Shown here one piece after another: positions 8,803 through 17,698 of a stretch of DNA of 64,000 nucleotides (position 1 is its first letter; every line of letters begins with the position of its first letter). Source of the stretch: DATKNA01 sp963786765 (GTDB lineage Bacteria > Actinomycetota > Actinomycetes > Actinomycetales > Kineosporiaceae); NCBI GenBank assembly GCA_963786765.1, contig CAWBAJ010000025.1:451224-515223 (forward strand), read 5' to 3'. The translations under genes were made by a program, and so were the position numbers. The notes below the pieces were generated by a model. The model made no database searches. It was given only the letters and a program-made list of their open reading frames with translations, and had not been told where the DNA came from.

Positions 8803-9353
8803 CCGCCGATCATGCTGCCGTTCGCTGCCACCGCGTACCACTCGGCGCCGTACTGGTCCAGGCCCTGCCCGGTGACGTCGCCCGGCTTCTGGTCGCCGGC
8901 GTAGCGATACAACGGGTGGCCTGCATAGGTCACCTGCGTTCCGCCGTCGCCGCGCGCGGTCGTCGAGAGCATGCCGGCGCTCACCCCGGTTCCCGCTCGG
9001 GGTGTCCCTGCGCCCAGGTAGGGCGGCCACACGGATGCGCAGGCGCCGCTGCACTGGGACTTCCCGGCGTTGTCCGCCCCGAAGAGGTACAGGGTGTTCC
9101 CCTGACCGTCGACCAGTGTCTGCCCGAGGGAGGACGCCCGGAGGCCGACCACGGCAGCCTGCGCCGGTGCGCTCGACGAGGTCTGCCCGGAGCCGTACGT
9201 CGACCCAGAACCGCCACCCCCCGTACAGGCGGCCGCCAGCAGGGCGACCGCTGCCACTCCGCAGAGATACCCGGCGGGGCGGCGGAGCCGTCGCTTGACG
9301 TGGTCGGCGCCGCTCGTCTCGGCGGCCGCTGCGGTCTTCTTGGCTCTGTCCAT
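8799..9353 (-). CDS. COG4315-type secreted-repeat lipoprotein
   Basis: The protein is 184 aa from ATG 9353, with GGGAG upstream. A basic N-terminal region leads to a hydrophobic helix and lipobox LAAAC with Cys43, so it is predicted to be anchored outside the membrane. Two copies of the secreted repeat of unknown function follow: TLVDGQGNTLYLFGADNAG with a Cys pair (SQCSGACASVWPP), and GHPLYRYAGDQKPGDVTGQG ending in EWYAVAANG. Such proteins are common in actinobacteria; a periplasmic-type binding or redox role has been proposed but not settled. It is convergent with the LAL gene. Confidence 0.85.
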   Translation of the reverse strand: MDRAKKTAAAAETSGADHVKRRLRRPAGYLCGVAAVALLAAACTGGGGSGSTYGSGQTSSSAPAQAAVVGLRASSLGQTLVDGQGNTLYLFGADNAGKSQCSGACASVWPPYLGAGTPRAGTGVSAGMLSTTARGDGGTQVTYAGHPLYRYAGDQKPGDVTGQGLDQYGAEWYAVAANGSMIGG

Positions 9354-9472
9354 GTCGCTCTCCCTGAGAAAGCGCTCGGACAGTCCGACGTCGCCGGCGA
9401 TCCGAGCACCGGGTGCGGCGGCGGCCTGATCCGCCGATCGCTGACAGGACCGTAAGGACGTGACGCTCGCCC

Positions 9473-9490
9473 GGGCATCGGACGATGCCC
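9473..9490. promoter_or_regulatory. Inverted repeat upstream of the lipoprotein gene
   Basis: GGGCATCG-ga-CGATGCCC is a perfect 8-bp inverted repeat with a 2-nt centre, 120 bp upstream of the lipoprotein start. It has no T-tract and lies in a promoter position, so an operator is more likely than a terminator. Confidence 0.4.
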
Positions 9491-9523
9491 TCATCGCGCA
9501 ACGCCAGAGCGGCGTATTTCCGT

Positions 9524-9552
9524 AGGTCACCCCTCCTAGGCCGGGTAGACCT
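9524..9552 (-). terminator. Hairpin at the end of the hydrolase gene
   Basis: AGGTCACCC at 9524-9532 pairs with GGGTAGACCT at 9543-9552 with one bulged base. The hairpin begins at the stop codon of the minus-strand hydrolase gene. No T-run follows, so it is a likely but unproven terminator. Confidence 0.4.
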
Positions 9553-10612
9553 AACGGCGTTCTCTCACCATGCGGGCGGCGATCACCTGGGCAACGCGCT
9601 CCGGTACCTCCACGGGCATCCCATGGGCGGCGTTCTCGAGGGTGACCTCCTCGGCCTCCCCGCCGCCCGCTCGATACGCCTCCAGGATCGCCCGGGTCTG
9701 CGCGGCCATCGGCTGCGGCGGGAGAAGGTCGTCCCCGGGCCACCCCGGGACCGCGCCGATCTGGCCCAGGTAACCGAAGTCGAACAGCGACGTGTCGCTG
9801 ACGACCTGGTCCTGCCCGCCCCGCAGCCACGTGACCGGCGGCTTTCGCGCCAGATCCACGACGTCCGCGGCCCGGTAGTACTTCGGGGTCATGGTGTTCA
9901 GGACGCCACGGCTTCCAGGGGCCACTCCCGGCCAGTTCTCCGACCGTGTCGAGTCCCCCGGATAGAAGTCCTCACCCACCACGGTCCGCAGCGTCTCGTC
10001 CAGCAGGAACTCCTCGTCGACGTTCGAGGTGTTCGTGCGCGGGCCGAAGTACTCGCGCATGATGACCCGCGGGCTCGTCGTCGGGGCGTCCTCCGAGCGG
10101 TCGCCCGCGGCCAGCCGCCGGACGAATTCGGGAGCTGCCCCGCCCCCGCCCGAGCCGGCGAAATCGTCGAAGCACGGGACGCCGTCCGGCCCCTTGGTCC
10201 CGCCGTACCCGTACGGCGAGACCGGGGCGATCATCGTCATGGACGCGAGGTCGTCCGGGTACGCGACCGCGTACTGCCAGAGCAGCCCGCCGCCCATCGA
10301 CCACCCCGCCGCGTTGACCACGGCCCTGTCGGCCCAGCCGAGCGCGACCAGCAGCGCGCGGACGTCGTCCACCATGTCACCCAGACCACGGGTGGCATCG
10401 ATCGGCTTCGGCTCGCTCCGCCCGAAGCCGCGCAGGTCAGGCGCGACCACCCGGATGTCGTCGGGCAGCGCAGCCGCGACATAGCGCCACCATCCGCCGG
10501 TGACGAGGTTGCCGTGAACCAGGAGCAGCGGCACCCCGTCCTCCGGGCCGGCCGTCCACACGTGCGTGTCGAGGCGATCCGTCGACACCCTCGACGACTC
10601 CCAGGTCTGCAT
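9551..10612 (-). CDS. Alpha/beta hydrolase
   Basis: The protein is up to 353 aa. The alpha/beta-hydrolase fold is clear: oxyanion-hole HGN near residue 33, the strand VVAPDLRGFGRS, the nucleophile elbow GWSMGG with Ser about 105, and a C-terminal catalytic His in NAAHGMPVEVPERVA. Substrate classes range from esters and epoxides to lactones, so function is open. The long cap region between about 130 and 250 is rich in aromatic residues. The ATG at 10612 lacks a clear ribosome site; GTG at 10588 has GGGAG upstream and may be the true start. It is transcribed alone, with a hairpin directly at its stop. Confidence 0.85.
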   Translation of the reverse strand: MQTWESSRVSTDRLDTHVWTAGPEDGVPLLLVHGNLVTGGWWRYVAAALPDDIRVVAPDLRGFGRSEPKPIDATRGLGDMVDDVRALLVALGWADRAVVNAAGWSMGGGLLWQYAVAYPDDLASMTMIAPVSPYGYGGTKGPDGVPCFDDFAGSGGGGAAPEFVRRLAAGDRSEDAPTTSPRVIMREYFGPRTNTSNVDEEFLLDETLRTVVGEDFYPGDSTRSENWPGVAPGSRGVLNTMTPKYYRAADVVDLARKPPVTWLRGGQDQVVSDTSLFDFGYLGQIGAVPGWPGDDLLPPQPMAAQTRAILEAYRAGGGEAEEVTLENAAHGMPVEVPERVAQVIAARMVRERR

Positions 10613-10709
10613 GGTCGGGCAGTGAACCAGCGGGCGCCCCTGGAGGACAAGAAGGCGACTCGACGGTGAGCGCAGGGTGGCGCCGGGAACAGGTCGGCCG
10701 GCGTGCGGG

Positions 10710-11390
10710 CTACGCCGGGGTGCCCGAGAGGTCCTTGTCTTCCATCTCCCAGGCGTGGTCCAGCGTGTGGTAGGCCGAGTGCCGGAGAAGGAAGGGCAGC
10801 GTCCAGGAACGCATCCGGCGCTTGACCTGGCCGGCGTTGTAGGCCCGGATCGCCGCCACGTAGGTCTCCCGGTGCTGCCGGAGTCCGTCCGGGCTCAGCG
10901 CCGCGCCCTCCGGTATCCGCAGCCCGACCTGCTTCGCGAAGTCCTCGCTCTCGGTCCGGATGGTGTGGCGGATGATGCGATCGCGGTCGCGTCCTCCCCC
11001 GCGCGGGCCCTTCTGCATCTCGGGGGAGACACGCGCGGCCACGCCGTCGAAGAACGACCAGCAGGCCTGCAGGAGCGTGATCGCGCGCTCGAGCTCCGCC
11101 TCGCCCATCGGGTCCTGCTCGCCTGCGGAGGGCGAGAACGAGATGCCCCAGAAGTCGGTCGATCCGGTGCCGACCCGGTCCTCCACGACGTCGAGGGACC
11201 CGGCGTCGTCGAACTGCGCGGCCATCCCGGCGAGCTGTGCGACCGGACGGTAGCGCTGCCGATAGGACTCGAGCGTCTCCAGCGCACTCTCCGCGCTCTT
11301 CGCGCCCCGGCTCCAGCCCGGCCAGTCGAGGGCGAAGGCCACGAAGCGCTTCCCCTTGGGGCCGCGCTCCACCACCGTCCGGACAGGCAT
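10710..11390 (-). CDS. Conserved hypothetical, HicB-like N-terminus and DinB-like C-terminus
   Basis: The protein is 226 aa. The N-terminal 60 residues (TVVERGPKGKRFVAFALDWP, then ALETLESYRQRY) resemble the single-strand beta pattern of HicB-type domains. The rest is mainly helical and ends in AYHTLDHAWEMEDKD, which has the His/Asp pattern of DinB-like four-helix bundles. Proteins of this layout are frequent in actinobacteria with no assigned function. It is divergent from the anchored dimethylformamidase-like gene, with about 115 bp between the start codons. The two domain assignments are by eye only. Confidence 0.6.
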   Translation of the reverse strand: MPVRTVVERGPKGKRFVAFALDWPGWSRGAKSAESALETLESYRQRYRPVAQLAGMAAQFDDAGSLDVVEDRVGTGSTDFWGISFSPSAGEQDPMGEAELERAITLLQACWSFFDGVAARVSPEMQKGPRGGGRDRDRIIRHTIRTESEDFAKQVGLRIPEGAALSPDGLRQHRETYVAAIRAYNAGQVKRRMRSWTLPFLLRHSAYHTLDHAWEMEDKDLSGTPA

Positions 11391-11507
11391 GCCCGACTAT
11401 CGCACGGAGCGCGCAGCCTTCAGGGTTACTCTCGGAGACGTGTCACGCTTTGTCACCAAGGCCCAACGGAGGCTCGCTACGGGCGGCTACGTGTGACTAC
11501 GGTACGT

Positions 11508-13187
11508 ATGGGCTCGAGTCGCCTCGTCGTGCCCGCGATCGGCGTCCTCGTTCTCCTGGTGGTCATGGGCATCGCCGCCCACTGGCAGTACCGGTCCGGC
11601 CACGACGTCGCCGGAGCCGGGGTAGCCGGCCCGGCCGGCACCGGCGCCGGCCGGACGTCCGGCACCCCGTCGACGGGCAACCCCACACCTGAGGGTCCCG
11701 CGGGCTGGGCAGCCGCCGTCCGGGCCGAGAACGCCCGCCCGGGCACGGGGGACTGGCGCGTGCCGGCCAGGCGCGGCAAGGCGCCGGGGCTGGACGCCTA
11801 TGCCGGACAGGTCTCGATCCGCCCCGGACAGCCGGTCACGCTGTACGTCCGCGCCGCCCCGGCGGGCCGCGTGCGGGTGCAGGTGCTGCGGGTGGGGTTC
11901 TACGGGGGCGCCGGTGACCGTCGGATCTGGTCCGGCGTGGTGCAGGCCGGGCCGCAGCCGAAGCCGAAGACGGTCTCCGGGAGCATCCCCGGATCGGGAG
12001 GCCTGACGCCCAGCAGGATGATCGTCGCGCCGTGGCACGCGACGACGGTCCTGCAGACCACAGGCTGGCTGGAGGGTGACTACCTCGTCCGGCTCGACGC
12101 CGGCGAAGCCACCCGGCTCGTGCCGCTCACGGTGCGCAGTGCGGACGCCCGCGGGCGGGTCCTCCTCGTCGCCGGCGCGATGACGTGGCAGGCCTACAAC
12201 GCGTGGGGCGGCCGCTCGCTCTACCAGGGCTCCGGCTCCTACTCCGGCCGCTCCTATGCCGTGTCCTTCGATCGCCCGTACGACGACTTCTACGGTGCCG
12301 GGCGGTTCCCCCCATTCGATGCGCCCGTCGTCCGGCTCGCGGAGAAGGACGGTCTGCCGCTCGCCTGGGTCACCGATTACGACCTCGCGGAGCACCCTGA
12401 CCTGGCCGACGGAGCGGCAGAGATCGTCGTGGGCGGGCACGCCGAGTACTGGACGGCCCCCATGTGGGAGGGCGTGCGGCGGGCAGTGGCGCACGGCACC
12501 AACCTCGCCGACTTCGGCGCGAACACCGCCTACTGGCGGGTGCGCCTCGCCGGGACGGTGGGCGGAGCGGACCGGGTCATCGTCGGCACCAAGGATGCCT
12601 CGCTCGACCCTCTCGCCCGTTCCGACCCGTCCGGCGCCACCACCCACTTCCGGGACGCACCTCACCCCCGCCGGGAGGAGGACCTCGTCGGGATGCGCTA
12701 CGACTGCTTCCCCGCGGACGCGCCCTGGACCGTGGCCGACGCCCACTGGTGGGGCTATGCGGGCACGGGCGTGCGGCAGGGGGAGCAGCTACCCCGCCTG
12801 GTGGGACCGGAGTCGGATCGGGTCTACCCGGCTCCGGGGAGGCCGCGACCCATGACTGTCGTCGGATACTCCCGGTTCCCCTGCGGCCCCGGGCGGCCGA
12901 CCGCCCAGACCGGGGTCTACTGGGTCGCCCGCTCCGGGGCCGGAGTGTTCGCCGCGGGAACGATGCGGTGGGCCTGCGCCATGGGCGACACCTGCCCCAA
13001 GGTTCCCGATGCGCAGGTTCTCGAGGTCGTGCGGCGAGTGTCCACGACGGTCCTGAGGGCCTTCGCCACGCCCCGCGCGGGTGCGAGGCATCCCGCGACC
13101 GACACCGTCGCCCGCTACTGGCTGCCTGCCGGCAGCACCGGGTCCGCGGCGCCCGCCCAGGTGGCGTCGGGGAGCAGGCACGGCTAG
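11508..13187 (+). CDS. Anchored protein with N,N-dimethylformamidase-like domain
   Basis: The protein is 559 aa from ATG 11508 (GTG 11493 is also possible); the longer open frame to 10677 is a shadow. Residues about 4-24 are a signal-anchor helix (LVVPAIGVLVLLVVMGIA), then a Gly/Pro-rich linker. The main body resembles the large-subunit C-terminal domain of dimethylformamidase: TWQAYNAWGGRSLY, a DRPYDDFYGAG block, YDLAEHPDL, and VVGGHAEYWTAPMWEGVRRA, ending with WACAMGDTC. Most actinobacterial homologues are extracytoplasmic and not shown to hydrolyse dimethylformamide, so the reaction is uncertain. Its stop overlaps the convergent amylosucrase stop within CTAG. Confidence 0.8.
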   Translation: MGSSRLVVPAIGVLVLLVVMGIAAHWQYRSGHDVAGAGVAGPAGTGAGRTSGTPSTGNPTPEGPAGWAAAVRAENARPGTGDWRVPARRGKAPGLDAYAGQVSIRPGQPVTLYVRAAPAGRVRVQVLRVGFYGGAGDRRIWSGVVQAGPQPKPKTVSGSIPGSGGLTPSRMIVAPWHATTVLQTTGWLEGDYLVRLDAGEATRLVPLTVRSADARGRVLLVAGAMTWQAYNAWGGRSLYQGSGSYSGRSYAVSFDRPYDDFYGAGRFPPFDAPVVRLAEKDGLPLAWVTDYDLAEHPDLADGAAEIVVGGHAEYWTAPMWEGVRRAVAHGTNLADFGANTAYWRVRLAGTVGGADRVIVGTKDASLDPLARSDPSGATTHFRDAPHPRREEDLVGMRYDCFPADAPWTVADAHWWGYAGTGVRQGEQLPRLVGPESDRVYPAPGRPRPMTVVGYSRFPCGPGRPTAQTGVYWVARSGAGVFAAGTMRWACAMGDTCPKVPDAQVLEVVRRVSTTVLRAFATPRAGARHPATDTVARYWLPAGSTGSAAPAQVASGSRHG

Positions 13188-15163
13188 GGCGCTTCCGCGG
13201 GAAGCGCCTGAGGGTTCACGAGCCAGAAGGCCTGGTAGGGCGCGAGCCAGAGATTGCCGTCGCCGCCGGGGACGACAGTGTCTCGCGTCAGTGCGTCGGC
13301 GGCCGGGTCGAGCCCGAGCTCGTGCAGCCGCCAGCCCGGCCAGGGCCGCCACGAGCCGGTCACGTTGTACAGGCAGAGCATCGGCCCCACCGGATGGCGC
13401 CGGAGGACAGGAAAGATCCCCGGGTCGGACAGTGGCTGCACCTCGGCGGCCACGGCGGCGTCGAGGTGGGTGAGGCCGGCCCGCGCGGCCCCGAGCCGTC
13501 GCAGGCCCGTGAACACACGGCCGTGCACCGTCGACGGATCGTGTCGTCGCTCGACGGCGTCCTGCGGCAGCCGTGGCCGGTGGGCCCACCGGTTGTCGGC
13601 CTCGTGCCCTTTCTCCTGCGCCCAGTCACGGTCGTTCGGCAGGCTGAGCTCGTCCCCGGACCAGAGCACCGGGATCCCGCCCCACCCGTAGACGATCGCG
13701 TGCGCGAGGAGCAACCGGTCGATGGCGGCGTCCAGGGCGGCCTGGTCCCCGCCCTCCTCCACAGCCTCGATCGCAGCCTCGACCCCGGCCAGGCTCCCCG
13801 CGGTGCCGCTGATCCGCCGGTCCCCCGTGGCCGGGTTGTACTGGAAGACGAGACCGCGCGCGGACGACCCGGGGAACGCCCCTGAGTACCAGTCGGACAA
13901 GAAGGAGCGGTGCGCGTAACCCGAGAGCCCGACGGCGGCGGCGTCACTGTCGTCGATGGCCCACCCGATGTCGTCGTGGCAGCGGACATAGGTGATCCAG
14001 GCCGTGGTCGTCGGGGCCGCGGGCAGGGCACGCAACGCCTGCGCGGCGAGCCGCGCGTCGCCGGCCGCGAGCATGGACCACACCTGCACCATCAGCGAGT
14101 TGTGGTAGGCCAGGTCGCTGACCTTTCCGTGATGATGGCCCTGCCCGAGGTAATGCACGAGATCGGCGGGCCCGACGATGGCCTCCGCCTTGAACGCCAC
14201 CGCGGGGCAGGCCATCCGCGCGAGGGCGCGCAGCGCCTGGGTGAGCGCGTGCACCTCCGGCTGGTTCTGGCAGTTGGTGCCGAGCCGCTTCCATAGGAAC
14301 GCGACGGCGTCCAGCCGGAACACCTCCACGCCGAGGTTGGCCAGGAACAGGACCAGGTCGGCGTACTCCACGAAGACGTCGGGGTTGGACCAGTCGACGT
14401 CCCACTGCCAGGCGTTGAACGTCGTCCAGACCCAACCCTGCAGGTCGGGGTCGTAGCTGAAGTTGCCGGGGGCGAAGTCGGGGAAGACCTCCGGCAGGGT
14501 GCGCTCGTACGCGTCGGGCAGCTCGCGGTTCTCGAAGACATGGAAGTACGCCCGGTGCCGCTGGCTGCCGCCGCGCGCGGCTTGCGCCCACGGATGCTCC
14601 CGGGCGACGTGGTTCAGCACGAGGTCGCACACCAGGCTGATGCCGTGCTTGCGCATGGCGGCGGTGAGGTCGCGCAGGTCGTCGAGGTCGCCGAGGTCGG
14701 GTCGCACGGTCCGGTAGTCCGCCACCGCGTACCCGCCGTCGTTGTCGCCCGCCCTCGGCAGCAGGAAGGGCATCAGGTGCAGGTAGGTGACACCGAGCTC
14801 GCGAAGGTAGGGCAAGCGGCTCCGGACGCCGGCGAGGTCCGTCGCGAAGCGGTCGGGGTACGCGGCATAGCCGATCATGGACGGCGACTGGAACCAGTCC
14901 GGCTCGAGGATCCGTGCGAGATCGAGGCGCCTCAGCTCCGGATCCCGCTCCCGGTACGCGGCCGCGGCCAGCCGCGCGAGCCGCGCAGCCAGATCGTCAG
15001 CCTCGTCGCCGTAGACACCGGCCAGGCCGTCGCGGAGGTCGTGCCACCACCGGCGCAGGCGCAGCTCGAACATCTCGGCGCGCGCGGGCTCGAGCCCGGC
15101 GAGCTCGTCCAGCGCGGAGGCCACCGCGGAGGAGAGCGCGGCGTCGAGCGAGGCCGTCGTCAC
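13184..15163 (-). CDS. Amylosucrase (GH13_4)
   Basis: The protein is 659 aa from GTG 15163; the extension to 15316 lies inside the neighbouring ANTAR gene. The GH13 catalytic set is in place: nucleophile Asp in VFRLDAVAFLW, acid/base Glu in AFKAEAIVG, and transition-state Asp in RCHDDIGW, with region I DLVLNHVAREH. The N-terminal helical domain (about 1-90), the FQSPSMIGYAAYPDRFA segment and the length fit amylosucrase, which makes alpha-1,4-glucan plus fructose from sucrose. Related sucrose hydrolases share this architecture and cannot be excluded. There is no signal peptide. It appears to be transcribed alone. Confidence 0.88.
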   Translation of the reverse strand: MTTASLDAALSSAVASALDELAGLEPARAEMFELRLRRWWHDLRDGLAGVYGDEADDLAARLARLAAAAYRERDPELRRLDLARILEPDWFQSPSMIGYAAYPDRFATDLAGVRSRLPYLRELGVTYLHLMPFLLPRAGDNDGGYAVADYRTVRPDLGDLDDLRDLTAAMRKHGISLVCDLVLNHVAREHPWAQAARGGSQRHRAYFHVFENRELPDAYERTLPEVFPDFAPGNFSYDPDLQGWVWTTFNAWQWDVDWSNPDVFVEYADLVLFLANLGVEVFRLDAVAFLWKRLGTNCQNQPEVHALTQALRALARMACPAVAFKAEAIVGPADLVHYLGQGHHHGKVSDLAYHNSLMVQVWSMLAAGDARLAAQALRALPAAPTTTAWITYVRCHDDIGWAIDDSDAAAVGLSGYAHRSFLSDWYSGAFPGSSARGLVFQYNPATGDRRISGTAGSLAGVEAAIEAVEEGGDQAALDAAIDRLLLAHAIVYGWGGIPVLWSGDELSLPNDRDWAQEKGHEADNRWAHRPRLPQDAVERRHDPSTVHGRVFTGLRRLGAARAGLTHLDAAVAAEVQPLSDPGIFPVLRRHPVGPMLCLYNVTGSWRPWPGWRLHELGLDPAADALTRDTVVPGGDGNLWLAPYQAFWLVNPQALPAEAP

Positions 15164-15203
15164 GCTGTGCCGTTGGCTGTAGGGGGTTGCGCCGGCGACG
15201 GGT

Positions 15204-15944
15204 TCAATCGGAGGACCGTCTCCTCGGCCGGTGTTCGGACAAGGCGGTGACGTCCTGCCTGCCCGCCACGATTGCCTGGGCAAGCTCCGAGAGGTGCCGG
15301 TGGTTCGCCCGGGCATACCCGCGCAGAGTGGTGAACGCCTCCTCCATGGTCATTCGCAGCCGCTCGGCCATCATTCCCTTGGCCTGCTCGATCAGGACGC
15401 GGCTGTTGAGGGCCGTCTGCAGTTGCGTCACCACGGTGTCGGATTGGCGTTGCGCGCGGTGCTGGAGGATGCCGATGGTGGCCACGTCGGCCAGCGCCTG
15501 GGCGACCTGGAGATCGGCGGCGTCGAGGCCTGGTGCCGAGGAGAACAGGTTCATCGCGCCGATGACGTCGTCGCGCAGCCGCATCGGCAACGCCATCACC
15601 GCACCGTACCCGTGCTCCCGGGCCTGCGCCGTGAATCGGGGCCAGCGCATCTCCACCGCGGCCAGGTCGGTCACGTGCACCGGCCGGCCCGAGTGAAAGC
15701 AGTCCAGGCACGGTCCCTCGTCGTTCTGCAGCTGGAACAGCTCGAGCAGGCGGACCTGTTCGCTGGAGGCGGCCATCACGCGCAGGTGTCCGGCGGGGTC
15801 GGCCAGCAGGACTCCGGTGGCGCTCACGTCCAGCAGCTGGGTGCAGCGGGTCGCCAGGAGGTGGAGGAAGTCCAGGACGTCGAAGTCGGCGACCAGCGTG
15901 TCGGCCAGCTCGACGAAGGTCGTGGACAGGCGCTCGGAGTCCAT
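15204..15944 (-). CDS. GAF-ANTAR regulatory protein
   Basis: The protein is 246 aa. Residues about 20-160 form a GAF domain (LLDVSATGVLLADPAGHLRV, EGPCLDCFHSGRPV, ALPMRLRDDVIGAMNLF). Residues about 175-235 form an ANTAR RNA-binding domain (ALNSRVLIEQAKGMMAERL, then AFTTLRGYARANHRHL). ANTAR proteins bind paired hairpins in nascent RNA to prevent termination, with the GAF domain as sensor. It lies just upstream of the amylosucrase on the same strand, about 40 nt away, and just after a second GAF-ANTAR gene, so the tandem pair may respond to related signals. Confidence 0.9.
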   Translation of the reverse strand: MDSERLSTTFVELADTLVADFDVLDFLHLLATRCTQLLDVSATGVLLADPAGHLRVMAASSEQVRLLELFQLQNDEGPCLDCFHSGRPVHVTDLAAVEMRWPRFTAQAREHGYGAVMALPMRLRDDVIGAMNLFSSAPGLDAADLQVAQALADVATIGILQHRAQRQSDTVVTQLQTALNSRVLIEQAKGMMAERLRMTMEEAFTTLRGYARANHRHLSELAQAIVAGRQDVTALSEHRPRRRSSD

Positions 15945-16027
15945 GTCTTCACCCTCGTTCCTGTTCAGTGGCGGCAGCAGGAGCGTGATCAGAGGTGAAG
16001 TCGACCATGGGAGTCATCCGCGCCCCT

Positions 16028-16813
16028 TCACTCGTCGAGGTCGGGAGCACGACCGTCGTCGCCGCTCGGCTCTGCATCGGAGTCCGCGGAGAACCACAGC
16101 CGCCGGGCGACGACGTCACGGCACACGTCCGTCAGGCTACGGTCCTCGGCATACGCGTAGGCGCGCAGCCGGAGGAACGCCACATCGACGTTCACGCCGA
16201 TCTGGACGCTGACCATCCCCGTCGCCTGGTCGATCTCCGCCCGGTACCCCTCCCGCTCGCTGAGCAGGCCCGCGGACGCGTCGCCCAGGAAGTCGTCGTG
16301 ACCGCTCTCGCCCCCCAGCAGCAGCATGGTTGCGGTGTCGGCCAGCACGAGCGCATCCCGCAGTTCATCCGAGGCGAGGGACCGCGGCTCGCGGTGGTAC
16401 AGGTCCATCACACCCAGACGGACGGCGCCCATCTGCAGCGGGAACGCATACACCGCGGCCGCGCCCACGTCCTTGGCCGCCGGCGCGAACGCCGGCCAGC
16501 GCCGGAGCGCCTGCTGGCCGCGCAGATCCGGCGTCAGCACCGGAGCCCGGGAGGCGTAGGCGTCGACACACGGCCCTTCGCCGAGGGTCACCTGGAGCTC
16601 CTCCACCCGGGCACTGACGTCGTCGGTCACGCACACCACGCGGCCCGAGTCGCTCCGGGTCATCACCGTCAGACCCGCACCACTGACGTGCGCCGTGCTG
16701 ACGGCGACGGCACAGGCGTCCGCGACGCTGATTCGCCGGCCGCGATCAGCAGCGTGCTCGGCCACCATGGTCCACAGTCGCAGCCCGTCACGCGAGGGGG
16801 AGCGGTCAGGCAT
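16028..16813 (-). CDS. GAF-ANTAR regulatory protein (second copy)
   Basis: The protein is 261 aa. A GAF domain spans about 25-170 (GAGLTVMTRSDSGRVVCVTD, EGPCVDAYASRAPVL, YAFPLQMGAVRLGVMDLYHR), and an ANTAR domain covers about 190-245 (AEIDQATGMVSVQIGVNVDV, then LRLRAYAYAEDRSL). It is related in layout to the adjacent protein at 15204-15944 but diverged in sequence, so it is not a recent duplication. It is divergent from an RsbW-like ATPase gene. ANTAR proteins act as transcription antiterminators; partners and RNA targets here are unknown. Confidence 0.9.
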   Translation of the reverse strand: MPDRSPSRDGLRLWTMVAEHAADRGRRISVADACAVAVSTAHVSGAGLTVMTRSDSGRVVCVTDDVSARVEELQVTLGEGPCVDAYASRAPVLTPDLRGQQALRRWPAFAPAAKDVGAAAVYAFPLQMGAVRLGVMDLYHREPRSLASDELRDALVLADTATMLLLGGESGHDDFLGDASAGLLSEREGYRAEIDQATGMVSVQIGVNVDVAFLRLRAYAYAEDRSLTDVCRDVVARRLWFSADSDAEPSGDDGRAPDLDE

Positions 16814-17090
16814 GTCCCACAGCCGCTTGCCGTTCCGTCGGGCCGCATCGCGGACCGGTGCGGATGAGGCCCATGACCTCGCCTCCAGAATTCCCAGGGT
16901 CGAACGGTTGAGGAAGATCGAAAGCCCGGAGGCTCGAGGACAGGCCGGGGATGATCGATCCAGAGTCAGGTCCGGTATACCAGTGGTGATGCCCGAAACT
17001 CTCGTCTAGTATCACACCAATTAATGCCTTATCTGGCGATGCGCCCCGGACCCCGGCCCGTCGTCCGCCTTCAAGCGGAGCTGACCGATC

Positions 17091-17618
17091 ATGTGCCGAG
17101 TGGCCACACTAGCTCTCACCCACGACCCTCGGGCCCCTGGCCACGCCAGGGCCTGGACTGAAAGCTGGCTCGCCGCCTGGGAGATCGACGACGAGGGCGT
17201 CACGACGCTCTTGGTGAGCGAACTCGTCACCAACGCCGTGAAGCACACCCGCGCCCCCTCCACCCTCACCCTCGCGGTGGCCGGCGGGATGATCGAGGTC
17301 GGCGTCACGGACGGCGGGTCGTTCCGCCGCGTGATTCCCGCCCAGCGGGATGTGCTGAGGCCGGCCTCGCCCCTGGTCCTTCCCGAGAGCGGACGCGGGC
17401 TGATGATCGTTGAGGCGCTGTCCGACAGCTGGGGGGTGACGCCGGTCGGGAAGGGCAAGCAGATCTGGTTCCGGCGGCCCGTCGCCGCCCACTGGCCCTA
17501 CCGGGCGCGATGTGTGTGTGCCGCGGACGGTTACGACGGACACCACCTGCCCTCCGGTCACCATGCCCTGGACATGCCTCGCCCCTGGGACGCCGGCCAC
17601 AGTGAGGGCCATGCGTAG
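17091..17618 (+). CDS. RsbW-like ATP-binding protein (GHKL ATPase)
   Basis: The protein is 175 aa from ATG 17091. It shows the GHKL ATPase boxes of anti-sigma kinases: N box LLVSELVTNAVKHTRAP near residues 41-57, the DGG of the G1 box (GVTDGGSF), and G2 box GRGLMIVEALSDSWGV. Such stand-alone proteins in actinobacteria act as anti-sigma factors or kinases of anti-anti-sigma (STAS) partners in stress signalling. No STAS or sigma gene is adjacent. The last 40 residues, with two Cys and several His, are an unusual tail. It is divergent from the second GAF-ANTAR gene across 277 bp that include a short AT-rich stretch near 17010-17030. Confidence 0.85.
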   Translation: MCRVATLALTHDPRAPGHARAWTESWLAAWEIDDEGVTTLLVSELVTNAVKHTRAPSTLTLAVAGGMIEVGVTDGGSFRRVIPAQRDVLRPASPLVLPESGRGLMIVEALSDSWGVTPVGKGKQIWFRRPVAAHWPYRARCVCAADGYDGHHLPSGHHALDMPRPWDAGHSEGHA

Positions 17619-17698
17619 GTTCTGGGACGCATCAGACCGCGCGCTGGCGCCTCTGTCCCCTTGACGGCTGACAGTTCCGACATGACAGCGAGGTCCCG

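Noticed and set aside
9473..9490. Rho-independent terminator
   Set aside because: A perfect inverted repeat but in a promoter position with no T-tract; an operator is more likely.
10677..11507. Extended N-terminus of the dimethylformamidase-like gene
   Set aside because: The added 277 codons are antisense to the conserved hypothetical at 10710-11390; the signal-anchor helix starts right after the internal start.
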